In this document: piece by piece, positions 45,503 through 54,903 of the stretch
Numbering within the stretch: position 1 is the stretch's first letter
Layout of the letters: every line of letters begins with the position of its first letter
Source: Pirellulaceae bacterium
Lineage (GTDB): Bacteria; Planctomycetota; Planctomycetia; Pirellulales; Pirellulaceae
NCBI GenBank assembly: GCA_029243025.1
Contig: JAQWSU010000045.1
Location: 434,001-498,000, forward strand
DNA length: 64,000 nucleotides
Direction of reading: 5' to 3'
The notes under the pieces: model-generated
The model's database searches: none
What the model saw: the letters and a program-made list of their open reading frames with translations, nothing else
Told to the model about the DNA's origin: nothing
Program-made: the position numbers and the translations under genes

Positions 45503-47347
45503 ATGAGCACGCGTTTTGGAGTGCCGATCCTAGCAGTCCTTCTGACTGTCGGTTCGGCGAACCTGGCAAGTGCCTCGTACTGTGGCGCGGCCAATTACCG
45601 CAATTGCGATTGTTCGTCGGGCGGAGTGTCCGAAGGCGCAGGTGCTGCAGCGGGTGAGACAACTGTCATGGTCACCCGTCGTAAAGTCGTGTGTGTTCCA
45701 GAGAAGTACACGGCCTATCGCACTGTCTATGACACGGTCTATGAAGACCGAACAATCAATTGCACGAAGTATGTCCGCGAAAATCGCGTGCGAACCGTCA
45801 ACTACACGGTTCGAAAGCCAGTGTGGGAAACTCGTCAAAAGACGATTAACTACACGGTAATGCGACCCGTATGGGAGACGCGGCAAAAGCAGATCAACTA
45901 CACGGTGATGAAGCCCGTTTGGGAAACTCGCCAGCGAGAGATCAACTACACCGTAAATCGTACGGTGTGGGAAACTCGCCAGCGTGAGATCAACTACACC
46001 GTGATGCGTCCGGTCTGGGAAACAAAGACTCGAACCATCAACTACACGGTCAATCGACCTGTCTGGGAAACTCGCCAGCGGGAGATTAATTACACCGTGA
46101 TGCGTCCGGTTTACGAGACGCGAACAAAAGAAATCCCCTACACGGTTCGTCGACCTGTTTGGGAAACTCGCGAAAAGACGATCAACTATACGGTGATGCG
46201 TCCGGTCTGGGAAACCAAGACTCGAACCATCAATTATACAGTGATGCGTCCTGTGCATGAAACTCGCACTCGCAACGTAACTACCTACGTTCGCCGTGCA
46301 GTTCCTTACACTAAGACGGTCAATGTTAAGGGTGGAAATTGGGAAACCCGCAAGACGGTCATCCCCGGTCGCAGTTATACGCGAACGGTTCAGATGCCCG
46401 GTACTTGGACCTACGACTGCTGCACATGCCGATGCGTTTACTGCCCCGGTCCGTGCAAAAAGGTTTGCTGCAAACGCCCCGATCGCGTCTGCTGCAAGAA
46501 GGTCTGGGTTCCCACCTGCACTCAGAAGACCATCAACTGCGTCAAGTATGTATGTGAGCCTTGCACCAAGCAAGTCAAGTACACTTGTTGCAAGATGGTA
46601 CCTGAATGCAAGACGCGAACTTGCACCTACAAGGTTTGCAAGATGGTACCCGAGTGCAAAACTCGAACTTGCACCTACAAGGTATGCCGTTACGAATGTG
46701 AGCAAAAAGTACGTACTTGCACCTACAAGGTTTGCAAGATGGTGCCCGAATGCAAGACTCGAACGTGCACCTACAAGGTTTGCAAGATGGTGCCCGAGTG
46801 CAAGACTCGAACGTGCACCTATAAGGTTTGCAAAATGGTGCCCGAGTGCAAGACTCGAACGTGCACCTATAAGGTTTGCAAAATGGTACCCGAGTGCAAG
46901 ACTCGAACTTGCACCTACAAGGTTTGCAAGATGGTACCCGAATGCAAAACTCGAACTTGCACCTATAAGGTTTGCAAGGTCGTACCTGAATGCAAAACCA
47001 AAGTTTGCACTTACAAGGTTTGCAAAATGGTGCCCGAGTGCAAGACTCGAACGTGCACCTATAAGGTTTGCAAAATGGTACCCGAATGCAAAACTCGAAC
47101 TTGCACCTACAAGGTTTGCAAGACGGTTTGCGAAAAACGCTCGAAAGACATTTGCTACACGGTCTGCAAGCCTGTTTGCACGACCAAAACTATCAAAGTC
47201 TGCAAGCGTGTTTGCCGCAAAGAGCCCGTCGAATGCTGCCGAATGGTACGCAAGGTCGTTTGCGAGCAGGTACCGGTTAAGGTCTGCTGCCCCACGCCCT
47301 GCTGCTGCGAGCCTACTTGCGGTGCAGAGCCAAGCTGCGGTGCCTAG
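45503..47347 (+). CDS. Secreted YTV-repeat protein with a cysteine-rich second half
   Basis: 614 residues. Signal peptide about 1-24 (MSTRFGVPILAVLLTVGSAN). Ten 16-residue repeats of the type INYTVMRPVWETRQRE (about residues 99-258) correspond to the YTV motif first noted in Rhodopirellula. A linker with many CC and CxC pairs follows (about 300-360), then eleven 16-residue repeats of the type CKMVPECKTRTCTYKV (about 363-538) and a Cys-rich tail ending CCCEPTCGAEPSCGA. YTV proteins are reported in planctomycete cell-wall fractions; heavy disulfide cross-linking is expected. Good ribosome site (aaggag, 8 bases before ATG) and a strong terminator suggest high expression. Confidence 0.92.
   Translation: MSTRFGVPILAVLLTVGSANLASASYCGAANYRNCDCSSGGVSEGAGAAAGETTVMVTRRKVVCVPEKYTAYRTVYDTVYEDRTINCTKYVRENRVRTVNYTVRKPVWETRQKTINYTVMRPVWETRQKQINYTVMKPVWETRQREINYTVNRTVWETRQREINYTVMRPVWETKTRTINYTVNRPVWETRQREINYTVMRPVYETRTKEIPYTVRRPVWETREKTINYTVMRPVWETKTRTINYTVMRPVHETRTRNVTTYVRRAVPYTKTVNVKGGNWETRKTVIPGRSYTRTVQMPGTWTYDCCTCRCVYCPGPCKKVCCKRPDRVCCKKVWVPTCTQKTINCVKYVCEPCTKQVKYTCCKMVPECKTRTCTYKVCKMVPECKTRTCTYKVCRYECEQKVRTCTYKVCKMVPECKTRTCTYKVCKMVPECKTRTCTYKVCKMVPECKTRTCTYKVCKMVPECKTRTCTYKVCKMVPECKTRTCTYKVCKVVPECKTKVCTYKVCKMVPECKTRTCTYKVCKMVPECKTRTCTYKVCKTVCEKRSKDICYTVCKPVCTTKTIKVCKRVCRKEPVECCRMVRKVVCEQVPVKVCCPTPCCCEPTCGAEPSCGA
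45797..46276. repeat. 48-bp coding repeats, YTV type (10 units)
   Basis: Ten consecutive 16-codon units beginning (V/I)NYTV. Units differ at several positions, so this array is older than the cysteine array. Confidence 0.85.
46589..47116. repeat. 48-bp coding repeats, cysteine type (11 units)
   Basis: Eleven consecutive 16-codon units with cysteines at positions 1, 7 and 12 of CKMVPECKTRTCTYKV. Nine are identical in protein; units 3 (CRYECEQKVRTCTYKV) and 9 (CKVVPECKTKVCTYKV) deviate. Confidence 0.92.
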
Positions 47348-47405
47348 TGACCGCTACACCTCTTTGGTATGAGACCAAAGAATAAACTGGTCTGGCGATT
47401 TTTCG

Positions 47406-47443
47406 GCGACCCGATCTTCACTGATCGGGTCGCTTTTTTTTTT
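47406..47443 (+). terminator. Intrinsic terminator after the YTV gene
   Basis: Perfect 11-bp stem GCGACCCGATC (47406-47416) / GATCGGGTCGC (47423-47433), six-base loop, ten Ts. One of the strongest terminators in the window. Confidence 0.95.
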
Positions 47444-48050
47444 ATACCGTACGGCGGGTCAGGTACAACAAGGCGCAGAAATCGTACAACGCATGGCAGG
47501 CGATCGGAATTAAAAGACTTTCAAAATACCAGTACAAAAAACCCAGATAGAGACCTGCCACCACGGCCAACCCGAAGTAGGCACGCGTAATCGCATGGGC
47601 AAGTCCGAAGAGGCCACCAGCCACCAACCAGGCAACGACAAGACCGAGTTCTCTGCTCCAACCCTGTATTAGCCAACCCTGTGTCAGACCTTGCTGAATC
47701 AAGCCACGAAACAACAGCTCTTCGCCTAACCCGGCTGCCAGTGAAATCAGGGCCAGCATCCACACCGAAGCTCCGTTGAGAACCGGAAGTATCAAGCGAT
47801 CGACCACGTCACGAAGCTGCCGAAATGGAGCCAAACGGCTACGATCAACGAGCAGCATCCCGCCCAGAAGCGGTAACGTGGCGAGAAAACCGACAATCAA
47901 ATCAGCTGACAGTGAACGCCCCAAGAACGGCTGGACAACATTGACCCCCGACCACCAACCCAGCAATAGGGAGATCAATGCCAACGTCATTTCGCCGACA
48001 ATCCCAAGGACGAGAACCTGATTCGGCCTAGGATCTTCGTGCATTTCCAC
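47442..48050 (-). CDS. CPBP family intramembrane metalloprotease
   Basis: 202 residues, six or so membrane segments. Catalytic motif 1 is GLGEELLFRG (EExxxR), motif 2 FGLAHA, motif 3 HALYDF, all three in the usual order and spacing of the Abi/CPBP family (Rce1-like). Relatives cleave prenylated or membrane peptides or act in bacteriocin immunity; the substrate is unknown. Convergent with the YTV gene; its stop touches the T-run of that gene's terminator. Confidence 0.9.
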   Translation of the reverse strand: MEMHEDPRPNQVLVLGIVGEMTLALISLLLGWWSGVNVVQPFLGRSLSADLIVGFLATLPLLGGMLLVDRSRLAPFRQLRDVVDRLILPVLNGASVWMLALISLAAGLGEELLFRGLIQQGLTQGWLIQGWSRELGLVVAWLVAGGLFGLAHAITRAYFGLAVVAGLYLGFLYWYFESLLIPIACHALYDFCALLYLTRRTV

Positions 48051-48299
48051 TCCTCATGGCCGTTGGCTCCATCACCCGTGTTTAACCAAGCCGCGCTGCC
48101 CCCCGGCCTTGACCGGATTATTTCGGTCTAAATTCCGCCTAGCAAGTAGCTTGTCGCTTCCTTGACGGTCTAACCGCCCATTGTTAAACTTCCGGATTCA
48201 TTCTGGCTCGTCAGCGAGCGCCGGAGCCGTGGTGAGTCCGACTCACCCCATCCAGTCAACAAACAGATCGAATTGCTCGGCAATCAAAGGAATAACCGA

Positions 48300-50963
48300 A
48301 TGGCCAAACGAAAGACATCCCGTTCCAAAAAAATGATCTACTACTTTGGCAAGACGCGCACCGAAGGACGTACCACCGGCAAAGACCTATTGGGTGGAAA
48401 GGGCACGAACCTAGCAGAGATGACCGGCATCGGACTACCCGTGCCCCCCGGCTTCACGATCACAACAGAAGTCTGCGATGACTATTACAAACGGGGCAAA
48501 AAGCTACCGAGCGAGTTGATGGACCAAGTCGAAAAGACCGTCCGCACACTAGAAAAAGAGCTCGACAAGAAATTCGGGAATGACAAGAATCCCTTACTCG
48601 TCTCAGTTCGGTCCGGGGCGGCTGTCTCGATGCCCGGCATGATGAATACGATTCTTAATCTTGGATTGACTGATGATTCTGTCGTCGGCCTTGCCAATGC
48701 CACGGGTAATCAACGGTTCGCTTACGACGCCTACCGGCGACTAATCAACATGTTTGGTGACGTCGTGATGGAAGTCGACCACAAACACTTCGAAGCTGCC
48801 TTCAGCAAGATCAAACAACGTTATCGAGTGAAAGATGACAATGAGGTACCCGTTGAGGGCATGATCCAGCTATGCGACGAGTACAAGAAAGTCTTCCGCA
48901 AGCACGCCAAGCAAGACTTCCCACAAAACCCGTATGAGCAACTTGAGCTTGCGATCAAAGCTGTTTTCGCAAGTTGGAACACGACCCGTGCAATTCGCTA
49001 TCGAGAAGTTGAAAATATCCGAGGACTAAAAGGGACCGCGGTTAATGTTCAGTCGATGGTATACGGCAACATGGGAGAGGACTCTGGTACAGGAGTCGCT
49101 TTCACCCGAGATCCCTCGACCGGCAAGAATGAATTCTACGGTGAATTTCTGATTAATGCTCAGGGCGAAGACGTGGTGGCTGGTATTCGAACACCTTCAC
49201 CTGTCGATGAAATGCCCAAATGGAACCGCAGAGTTTACAAGGAACTGTTGGACATCAAAAAGGTATTGGAAAAACATTACCGAGATGTGCAAGACATCGA
49301 ATTCACCATCGAACGCGGCAAGCTTTTCATGCTACAAACCCGTAACGGAAAGCGCACGGGAGCGGCCGCTGTCAAAATTGCATGCGATATGGTGAAAGAA
49401 AAACTAATCGATGAGAAAACCGCCTTGCTGCGAATCCCGGCTGGTGACCTAACTCAACTCCTGTTGCCCAGCTTTGCTCCAGCAGCCAAAAAGAAGGCCG
49501 ATGTTCTCACTTGCGGACTGCCTGCGTCGCCGGGTGCTTCCGTCGGAAAACTGGCTTTCACTGCCGAAGAAGCGGTCAAACGTTCTGATGCGGGCGAAAC
49601 GGTCTTATTGGTTCGCAAAGAAACCAGCCCTGAAGACATCGATGGCATGCACCGAGCGGCTGGAATCCTGACCAGCACAGGTGGCATGACGAGTCACGCT
49701 GCGGTTGTCGCGCGTGGCTGGGGGCGTTGTTGCGTCGCCGGAGCTGGTGAAGTCTTGATCGACGAGAAAAGTCGCAAGATTAAGGTCAATGGCAAGACCT
49801 TCAATCACAACGACACACTCTCGATCGACGGTTCAACCGGTGAAGTCATGAATGGGACGATTGCCACGACGCAACCAAAGTTGTCCGGAGACTTTTCCAA
49901 GGTAATGAAATGGTCGGATAAGTACCGCCGCTTAGACATTCGTACCAATGCCGATACTCCGAAGGATTCGACTCGGGCCCGAGAATTTGGTGCCCAAGGC
50001 ATTGGACTCTGTCGAACTGAACATATGTTCTTCGAGGAAAATCGAATTGGCTCAATGCGTGAAATGATCATCGCCGAAACGGTCGCTGATCGTGAGAAAG
50101 CTCTAAAAAAACTGCTTCCATTTCAACGCCGAGACTTCGAGGGAATTTTCAAGGCGATGAAAGGACTGCCGGTCACAGTACGACTGCTTGATCCCCCGCT
50201 GCACGAATTCTTGCCACATGATGCGAAAAACCAAGCCGAATTAGCCAAGGTACTCGGCATCACCACCGCAAAATTAAAGAGTCGGGTTCAACAGCTACAT
50301 GAGCAAAACCCGATGCTCGGGCACCGCGGTTGCCGACTCAGCGTGACCTACCCGGAAATCTTGCGGATGCAGGTAACGGCAATCGTTGAAGCAATGATCA
50401 ATTGCAAGAAAAAACGCATCGATGCCCGCCCGGAAATCATGATTCCACTCGTTGGTACGGCGGCGGAACTGCAAGCGCTTCGTGCACTGACGGAACAGAC
50501 AATCGAAAAGACGATTGCCGCCAAAAAATATAATGGCAAGTTGGACATCCTGATCGGAACCATGATCGAGATTCCTCGGGCAGCCTTAACCGCCAACGAA
50601 GTGGCCGAGTTCGCCGACTTCTTCAGTTTTGGCACAAACGACCTGACCCAAATGACCTTTGGTTATAGCCGCGATGACATCAACACGTTCCTTCCGGACT
50701 ACCTCAAGCAAGAGCTTTTGCCGGTAGACCCGTTCCAATCACTCGACACATGCGGTGTTGGGCAGCTGGTTGAGATGGGCGTTAAGAAGGGTCGATCAAC
50801 TGCCAAGAAGCTGAAGTGTGGCATCTGCGGTGAACACGGAGGCGACCCAGCCTCAATCGAATTCTGTCACCTAGTGGGACTCGATTATGTTAGCTGTTCG
50901 CCATTCCGAGTACCGATCGCTCGTTTGGCGGCCGCTCAAGCAGCATTGAAGAACAGCAAGTAA
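48300..50963 (+). CDS. ppdK: Pyruvate, phosphate dikinase
   Basis: Interconverts PEP + AMP + PPi with pyruvate + ATP + Pi. 887 residues from ATG 48300 (aaagga upstream). ATP-grasp part: DLLGGKGTNLAEMTGIGLPVPPGFTITTE and VSVRSGAAVSMPGMMNTILNLGL. The phosphohistidine is in GGMTSHAAVVARGWG (near 465). The C-terminal TIM barrel ends with FSFGTNDLTQMTFG and CGICGEHGGDP (catalytic cysteine near 842). Complete. A terminator follows. Confidence 0.97.
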   Translation: MAKRKTSRSKKMIYYFGKTRTEGRTTGKDLLGGKGTNLAEMTGIGLPVPPGFTITTEVCDDYYKRGKKLPSELMDQVEKTVRTLEKELDKKFGNDKNPLLVSVRSGAAVSMPGMMNTILNLGLTDDSVVGLANATGNQRFAYDAYRRLINMFGDVVMEVDHKHFEAAFSKIKQRYRVKDDNEVPVEGMIQLCDEYKKVFRKHAKQDFPQNPYEQLELAIKAVFASWNTTRAIRYREVENIRGLKGTAVNVQSMVYGNMGEDSGTGVAFTRDPSTGKNEFYGEFLINAQGEDVVAGIRTPSPVDEMPKWNRRVYKELLDIKKVLEKHYRDVQDIEFTIERGKLFMLQTRNGKRTGAAAVKIACDMVKEKLIDEKTALLRIPAGDLTQLLLPSFAPAAKKKADVLTCGLPASPGASVGKLAFTAEEAVKRSDAGETVLLVRKETSPEDIDGMHRAAGILTSTGGMTSHAAVVARGWGRCCVAGAGEVLIDEKSRKIKVNGKTFNHNDTLSIDGSTGEVMNGTIATTQPKLSGDFSKVMKWSDKYRRLDIRTNADTPKDSTRAREFGAQGIGLCRTEHMFFEENRIGSMREMIIAETVADREKALKKLLPFQRRDFEGIFKAMKGLPVTVRLLDPPLHEFLPHDAKNQAELAKVLGITTAKLKSRVQQLHEQNPMLGHRGCRLSVTYPEILRMQVTAIVEAMINCKKKRIDARPEIMIPLVGTAAELQALRALTEQTIEKTIAAKKYNGKLDILIGTMIEIPRAALTANEVAEFADFFSFGTNDLTQMTFGYSRDDINTFLPDYLKQELLPVDPFQSLDTCGVGQLVEMGVKKGRSTAKKLKCGICGEHGGDPASIEFCHLVGLDYVSCSPFRVPIARLAAAQAALKNSK

Positions 50964-50997
50964 GCGAGCGGGACTCGTCCCCACTCAAAAACACCGA

Positions 50998-51032
50998 AGG
51001 CGTCATCCTGCGAATCAGGCTGACGCCTTTTT
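50998..51032 (+). terminator. Intrinsic terminator after ppdK
   Basis: AGGCGTCA (50998-51005) and TGACGCCT (51021-51028) form an 8-bp stem with a T-run to 51032. It overlaps the stop codon of the convergent lpxA gene. Confidence 0.8.
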
Positions 51033-51878
51033 CTCGCTCTCTTCAGCCTGTTTCCCTTTCGCATCCGGCACGTGTAAACGAATCGTGGCGGGCTTCGGCA
51101 TTCGTCGCTCCTGGACGCATCCACGTTTGGTTCCCGCCATAAAATCGGCCAACAAGGAACAGTGACCCTCTGGGAATCGCTCGCGCAATGCAGAAATTGC
51201 ATCATCCCATCGAAGCCCGCTGCGAAACGCTAAGCGATAGCCGTCCTTGAGTTCCTGGATCTGAGACCGATCAAAACCACCGCGCCGAAGCCCCACGACA
51301 TTCAGGCCGACGATAAGACTCGAGACTCCATCAACGGTCACATAGGGAGGCACATCTTTCGTGATGTGGGCTTGCCCACCCACCATGGCAAACGTGCCCA
51401 CGCGACAAAACTGATGGATTCCCACGGCGCCTGATAGAAACGCGGAATCCGCCACGTGCACGTGGCCGGCAAGCATCACGTTGTTTGCCAAGATCGTCTG
51501 GTTGGCCAAAAAACAATCGTGGGCGACGTGGGAATTTACCATCAGTAAATTGTCGTCACCGATAGTTGTGACTCCCTCTTCCGAAAGGCCGCAATGAACA
51601 GTCACATGTTCACGAAACGTGTTGTCGTCGCCCACATCCAGGCGCCCCGACTTGAGCCCCCCCTGCTTGTGCTGCGCCGGCCCGCCTAATACGGTTCCTT
51701 CGGCGAGATAATTACGTTCTCCAATGCGGGTGCTAGCGCGTACAACGACATGACTTTCAAGAACACACCCCGTACCAATCGACGCTCCGGACTCGACAAC
51801 GCAAAACGGGCCAATTTCAACACCCTCACCGACCGAAGCTTTTGGCCCAATGTAAGACGACGGATGAATGCCGGACAT
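51015..51878 (-). CDS. lpxA: Acyl-ACP:UDP-GlcNAc O-acyltransferase
   Basis: First step of lipid A synthesis. 287 residues from ATG 51878, chosen because aggggaaa lies 8 bases upstream and MSGIHPSSYIG is the usual N-terminus; the open frame extends to 51935. Left-handed beta-helix hexapeptides run over about 5-190, with the catalytic histidine in NSHVAHDCFLANQ. The C-terminal helical domain ends in a basic/acidic tail of about 30 residues that is longer than in E. coli. It supports an LPS-type outer membrane. Confidence 0.94.
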   Translation of the reverse strand: MSGIHPSSYIGPKASVGEGVEIGPFCVVESGASIGTGCVLESHVVVRASTRIGERNYLAEGTVLGGPAQHKQGGLKSGRLDVGDDNTFREHVTVHCGLSEEGVTTIGDDNLLMVNSHVAHDCFLANQTILANNVMLAGHVHVADSAFLSGAVGIHQFCRVGTFAMVGGQAHITKDVPPYVTVDGVSSLIVGLNVVGLRRGGFDRSQIQELKDGYRLAFRSGLRWDDAISALRERFPEGHCSLLADFMAGTKRGCVQERRMPKPATIRLHVPDAKGKQAEESEKKASA

Positions 51879-52142
51879 AGACTTTCCCCTGCTAGATGCC
51901 ATCACAAGACGTTTTTCCACCGATCTCTCGAGCAATCAGTTAACCGCCCCCAGTTGTTATCGGACGGTGACGATGCGACGGTTAAAACGATTTCACCGAT
52001 AAATCCACCTATTCCATCCCCCCTGCGATATCGACAGAAACGTGATAAACTCAAATGGAGGACAGTGTTAGCTGCCCTTGTGCCAGGCCAACACGGGGTG
52101 CTGGCATCGATTAAGCCAACCGTCTATGGATAGGTGCATTGA

Positions 52143-52481
52143 ATGTCAAACGTAAACGAGATGTACAACGAGGCCGAGAAACTCAAGGACGACGGCAAGC
52201 TGGACGAAGCCATTGAGAAACTCGAAAAGTTACTGAAAACCGATCCAAGCCATGTGCTGTCACAACTGGCATTGGCGGTGCTTTATGGCCGACTTGGAAA
52301 ACACGACCTCGCAGTTCAGCATGGGCAAAAGGCCTGTGAGTTGGATCCTCAGGATGCATTCAACTTCACCGCCATGAGCGTGACTTACCAACGAGCTTGG
52401 CAAGGCACGCAAAAGCAGGAATACATTCAGCTGGCCGAAGACGCAATGGCTCAAGCGCATGCGTTACAAGGCAACATGTAA
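52143..52481 (+). CDS. Small TPR-repeat protein
   Basis: 112 residues. Three helix pairs: MYNEAEKLKDDGKLDEAIEKLEKLLKTDP, VLSQLALAVLYGRLGKHDLAVQHGQKACELDP and DAFNFTAMSVTYQRAW, i.e. two full TPRs and part of a third. No signal peptide, so cytosolic. The gene is free-standing; its 3' end converges with the cysteine desulfurase gene. Conserved small TPR proteins of this sort are frequent in planctomycetes; role unknown. Confidence 0.85.
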   Translation: MSNVNEMYNEAEKLKDDGKLDEAIEKLEKLLKTDPSHVLSQLALAVLYGRLGKHDLAVQHGQKACELDPQDAFNFTAMSVTYQRAWQGTQKQEYIQLAEDAMAQAHALQGNM

Positions 52482-52518
52482 CCTACCGCACCACGATCTG
52501 GCAGCCAGTGAATCGGGC

Positions 52519-53649
52519 CTAGACGAGCGTTTCCCAATTCTGGAGCAACAAACCGACGGCCTTATCTACTTCTTCTTCTGATGAGGTCCAACCCAAGGTC
52601 AGGCGAATTGTGCCTCGTGCCGCTTCGGGATCTAAACCGATCGCGGCCAACGTGGCGGACATCGCAGTCGTACCGCTGTGGCAGGCAGAACCAGTCGACG
52701 CACAAATGTCAGGCACGCGGTCGAGCAATTCCTGACCGACAACACCCGGAAAGTTGACACTCAACGTATTTGGCAAACGTTGAGTAACGGGGCCGTTATA
52801 GGTCAGGTTTTCGATTCTTCGTTGTAGGCCCTCGAACAGGCGTTCTCGCAAGCTGGTCAATCGCTGTTGGTTTTCCTCGAGGCCTAAATGGGCCAGATTT
52901 GCAGCTTGCCCCAGCCCAACAATGTAAGCCACGTTTTCGGTACCCGGACGAAGTCCTTTTTCGTGACCGGCGCCGTGCAAGACAGGCTGCAACGGTGTAC
53001 CCCGACGCACGTAAAGAGCACCAATGCCTTTCGGTGCATAAACTTTGTGGCCGGCGATTGACAACAGATCGACGCCGAGTTCATCGACTTGGGTACGAAT
53101 TTTACCGACCGACTGTGCCGCATCGGTGTGAACCAACACGCCTCTTTGACGACAGACGTTTGATATTTCTTGAATGGGTTGAATCGTTCCAATTTCATTA
53201 TTGGCATGCATGATGCTCACCAACACAGTGTCATCTCGCAGAACTTCGGCCACAGCCTGAGGGTCAACCACGCCATTCTGGTTCGTTGGCACAACTGAAA
53301 CGGAACAACCCATTCGTTCCAAATACTTGGCCGGTTCTGTTGTGGCCGGATGCTCAACTGCGGAAATGACAATATGGCCTCGAAACGAATCCTCAGCTTG
53401 GCTGACGCCGAGAATGGCTAGATTATTGCTTTCCGTTCCGCCCCCCGTGAAATACAGCTCATCCGGTTGCGCCCCCAACATCGTCGCCACCAACTCGCGT
53501 GCATCCTCAATCGCCTGGTTACAAATTAGTCCTTGGGAATGATGACTCGAAGGATTTCCACAATAGCGAGTCAAGAATGGAATCATCGCTTCATAAACAC
53601 TGGGCGCGACAGGCGTTGTCGCGTTGTAATCGAGATAGATTTGTCGCAT
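52519..53649 (-). CDS. Cysteine desulfurase (NifS/IscS family)
   Basis: Takes sulfur from cysteine for Fe-S clusters and tRNA thiolation. 376 residues, full length. N-terminus MRQIYLDYNATTPVAPSVYEAM, GGTESNNLAILGV, HTDAAQSVGKI, the PLP lysine in SIAGHKVYAPKGIGAL (near 201), the GHEKGLRPGTENVAYIVGLG stretch and the sulfur-carrying cysteine in CASTGSACHSG (near 321). No IscU or TusA gene lies next to it in this window. Confidence 0.94.
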   Translation of the reverse strand: MRQIYLDYNATTPVAPSVYEAMIPFLTRYCGNPSSHHSQGLICNQAIEDARELVATMLGAQPDELYFTGGGTESNNLAILGVSQAEDSFRGHIVISAVEHPATTEPAKYLERMGCSVSVVPTNQNGVVDPQAVAEVLRDDTVLVSIMHANNEIGTIQPIQEISNVCRQRGVLVHTDAAQSVGKIRTQVDELGVDLLSIAGHKVYAPKGIGALYVRRGTPLQPVLHGAGHEKGLRPGTENVAYIVGLGQAANLAHLGLEENQQRLTSLRERLFEGLQRRIENLTYNGPVTQRLPNTLSVNFPGVVGQELLDRVPDICASTGSACHSGTTAMSATLAAIGLDPEAARGTIRLTLGWTSSEEEVDKAVGLLLQNWETLV

Positions 53650-53735
53650 GGATTCCTTCGCTTATCAACGCGGGATACAAATATCAGGCTGGTTGCAAGT
53701 TTATCACCTCGCTGACGGCCTGAAAACGAGGTAAC

Positions 53736-54872
53736 ATGCCAGGTTCCTCAATGCAGCCCCCTGACGTAAGGCTCAAGATCCCGCGTCCGAAGGCCGCCAT
53801 CGCGACACCTTCAACCGAGGTAGTCAAAACCATGGGCCAATCGTTGCCAGGCGTGATTCAAGATGTGGTGCAACTCGAAACGCTGCTGAGCGAACCGAGC
53901 GAAGCGGCTATTGCAGCCATGTCCAAGCTCGACGGCGATATCATGCTACTTGGTGCTGGCGGGAAAATGGGACCATCGCTCGCACGCATGCTGTTGCAAG
54001 CGAGTCGACTGGCCGGACGCAATCGCCGAGTCATTGCCTTAAGTCGGTTCTCTTCTGAGCAAGTCAAGACCCAGCTCGCCGAATCAGGCATTGAGACGAT
54101 AACCTGCGATCTGCGGGTTGAAAATGCAGTCGAATCACTTCCCGAAGTGAAAAACATCATTTTCATGACGGGCACCAAGTTCGGCACAAACCGGCAAGCG
54201 GCAAGAACTTGGGCCATGAATGTTCTCTTACCCGCTCGCGTGTGCCAACGTTTTCGTTCGAGTCGTATCCTGGCATTCTCGACGGGCAACGTCTACCCAT
54301 TTGTGTCAACCCACGGCCGCGGCTCCGTAGAATCAGACAGCTTAAACCCCGTCGGCGAATACGGCATGTCAGCCTTAGGTCGAGAACGCATCTTTGAGTA
54401 CCATGCCCAAGAGCTCGACATTCCGACAACAATTGTTCGACTGAATTATGCAGTCGAGACGCGGTACGGAGTGCTTGTTGATCTGGCTCAACAGGTCCTG
54501 TCACGCCAGCCTATCGACTTGACCATGGGTTTTGCGAACGTGATTTGGCAAGCCGATGCGAACGCGATGGCAATTGCAGCTTTGATTGACGCCAGCCCCG
54601 AGCCATTTATTATCAACGTGGCGGGTGATGAGATCTTCTCGGTCGCCTCTGTCTGCGAGACTTTCGCAGCAATATTTCGACGGCCCCTGTTACTTCAGGG
54701 CGATAGCGCTGAGACAGCATTACTCAATAATGCCGAACGTGCCTATCACCGCTATGGCCGACCCCGCGTCCCGTTACAACGCATCATCGAATGGACCGCT
54801 GATTGGCTATCCCGTAGCCTGCCAATTTTGGGGAAGCCCACGCACTTCGAAATCCGCAACGGACAATTCTAA
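53736..54872 (+). CDS. NAD-dependent epimerase/dehydratase family protein
   Basis: 378 residues. After about 65 variable residues comes a Rossmann fold with DIMLLGAGGKMGPSLARML (G-x-G-G-x-x-G) and VIALSRFSS. Later motifs are ILAFSTGNVYPFVS and EYGMSALGRERIFEY. The classical Y-x3-K pair is not obvious (Y-G-M-S-A-L-G-R), so the catalysis may differ from ordinary sugar epimerases. Further on FIINVAGDEIFSVASVCETFA matches the C-terminal substrate domain of extended SDRs. Convergent with the giant TPR gene. Confidence 0.8.
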   Translation: MPGSSMQPPDVRLKIPRPKAAIATPSTEVVKTMGQSLPGVIQDVVQLETLLSEPSEAAIAAMSKLDGDIMLLGAGGKMGPSLARMLLQASRLAGRNRRVIALSRFSSEQVKTQLAESGIETITCDLRVENAVESLPEVKNIIFMTGTKFGTNRQAARTWAMNVLLPARVCQRFRSSRILAFSTGNVYPFVSTHGRGSVESDSLNPVGEYGMSALGRERIFEYHAQELDIPTTIVRLNYAVETRYGVLVDLAQQVLSRQPIDLTMGFANVIWQADANAMAIAALIDASPEPFIINVAGDEIFSVASVCETFAAIFRRPLLLQGDSAETALLNNAERAYHRYGRPRVPLQRIIEWTADWLSRSLPILGKPTHFEIRNGQF

Positions 54873-54903
54873 TTCTGACCGCCCAGCTCTCGAGATTCGA
54901 AAA

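Noticed and set aside
45530-46705. 391-codon minus-strand frame
   Set aside because: Antisense shadow of the YTV repeats; long only because the repeats lack stops in that frame.
46296-47372. 358-codon plus-strand frame rich in Ala/Arg
   Set aside because: Second-frame shadow of the cysteine repeats.
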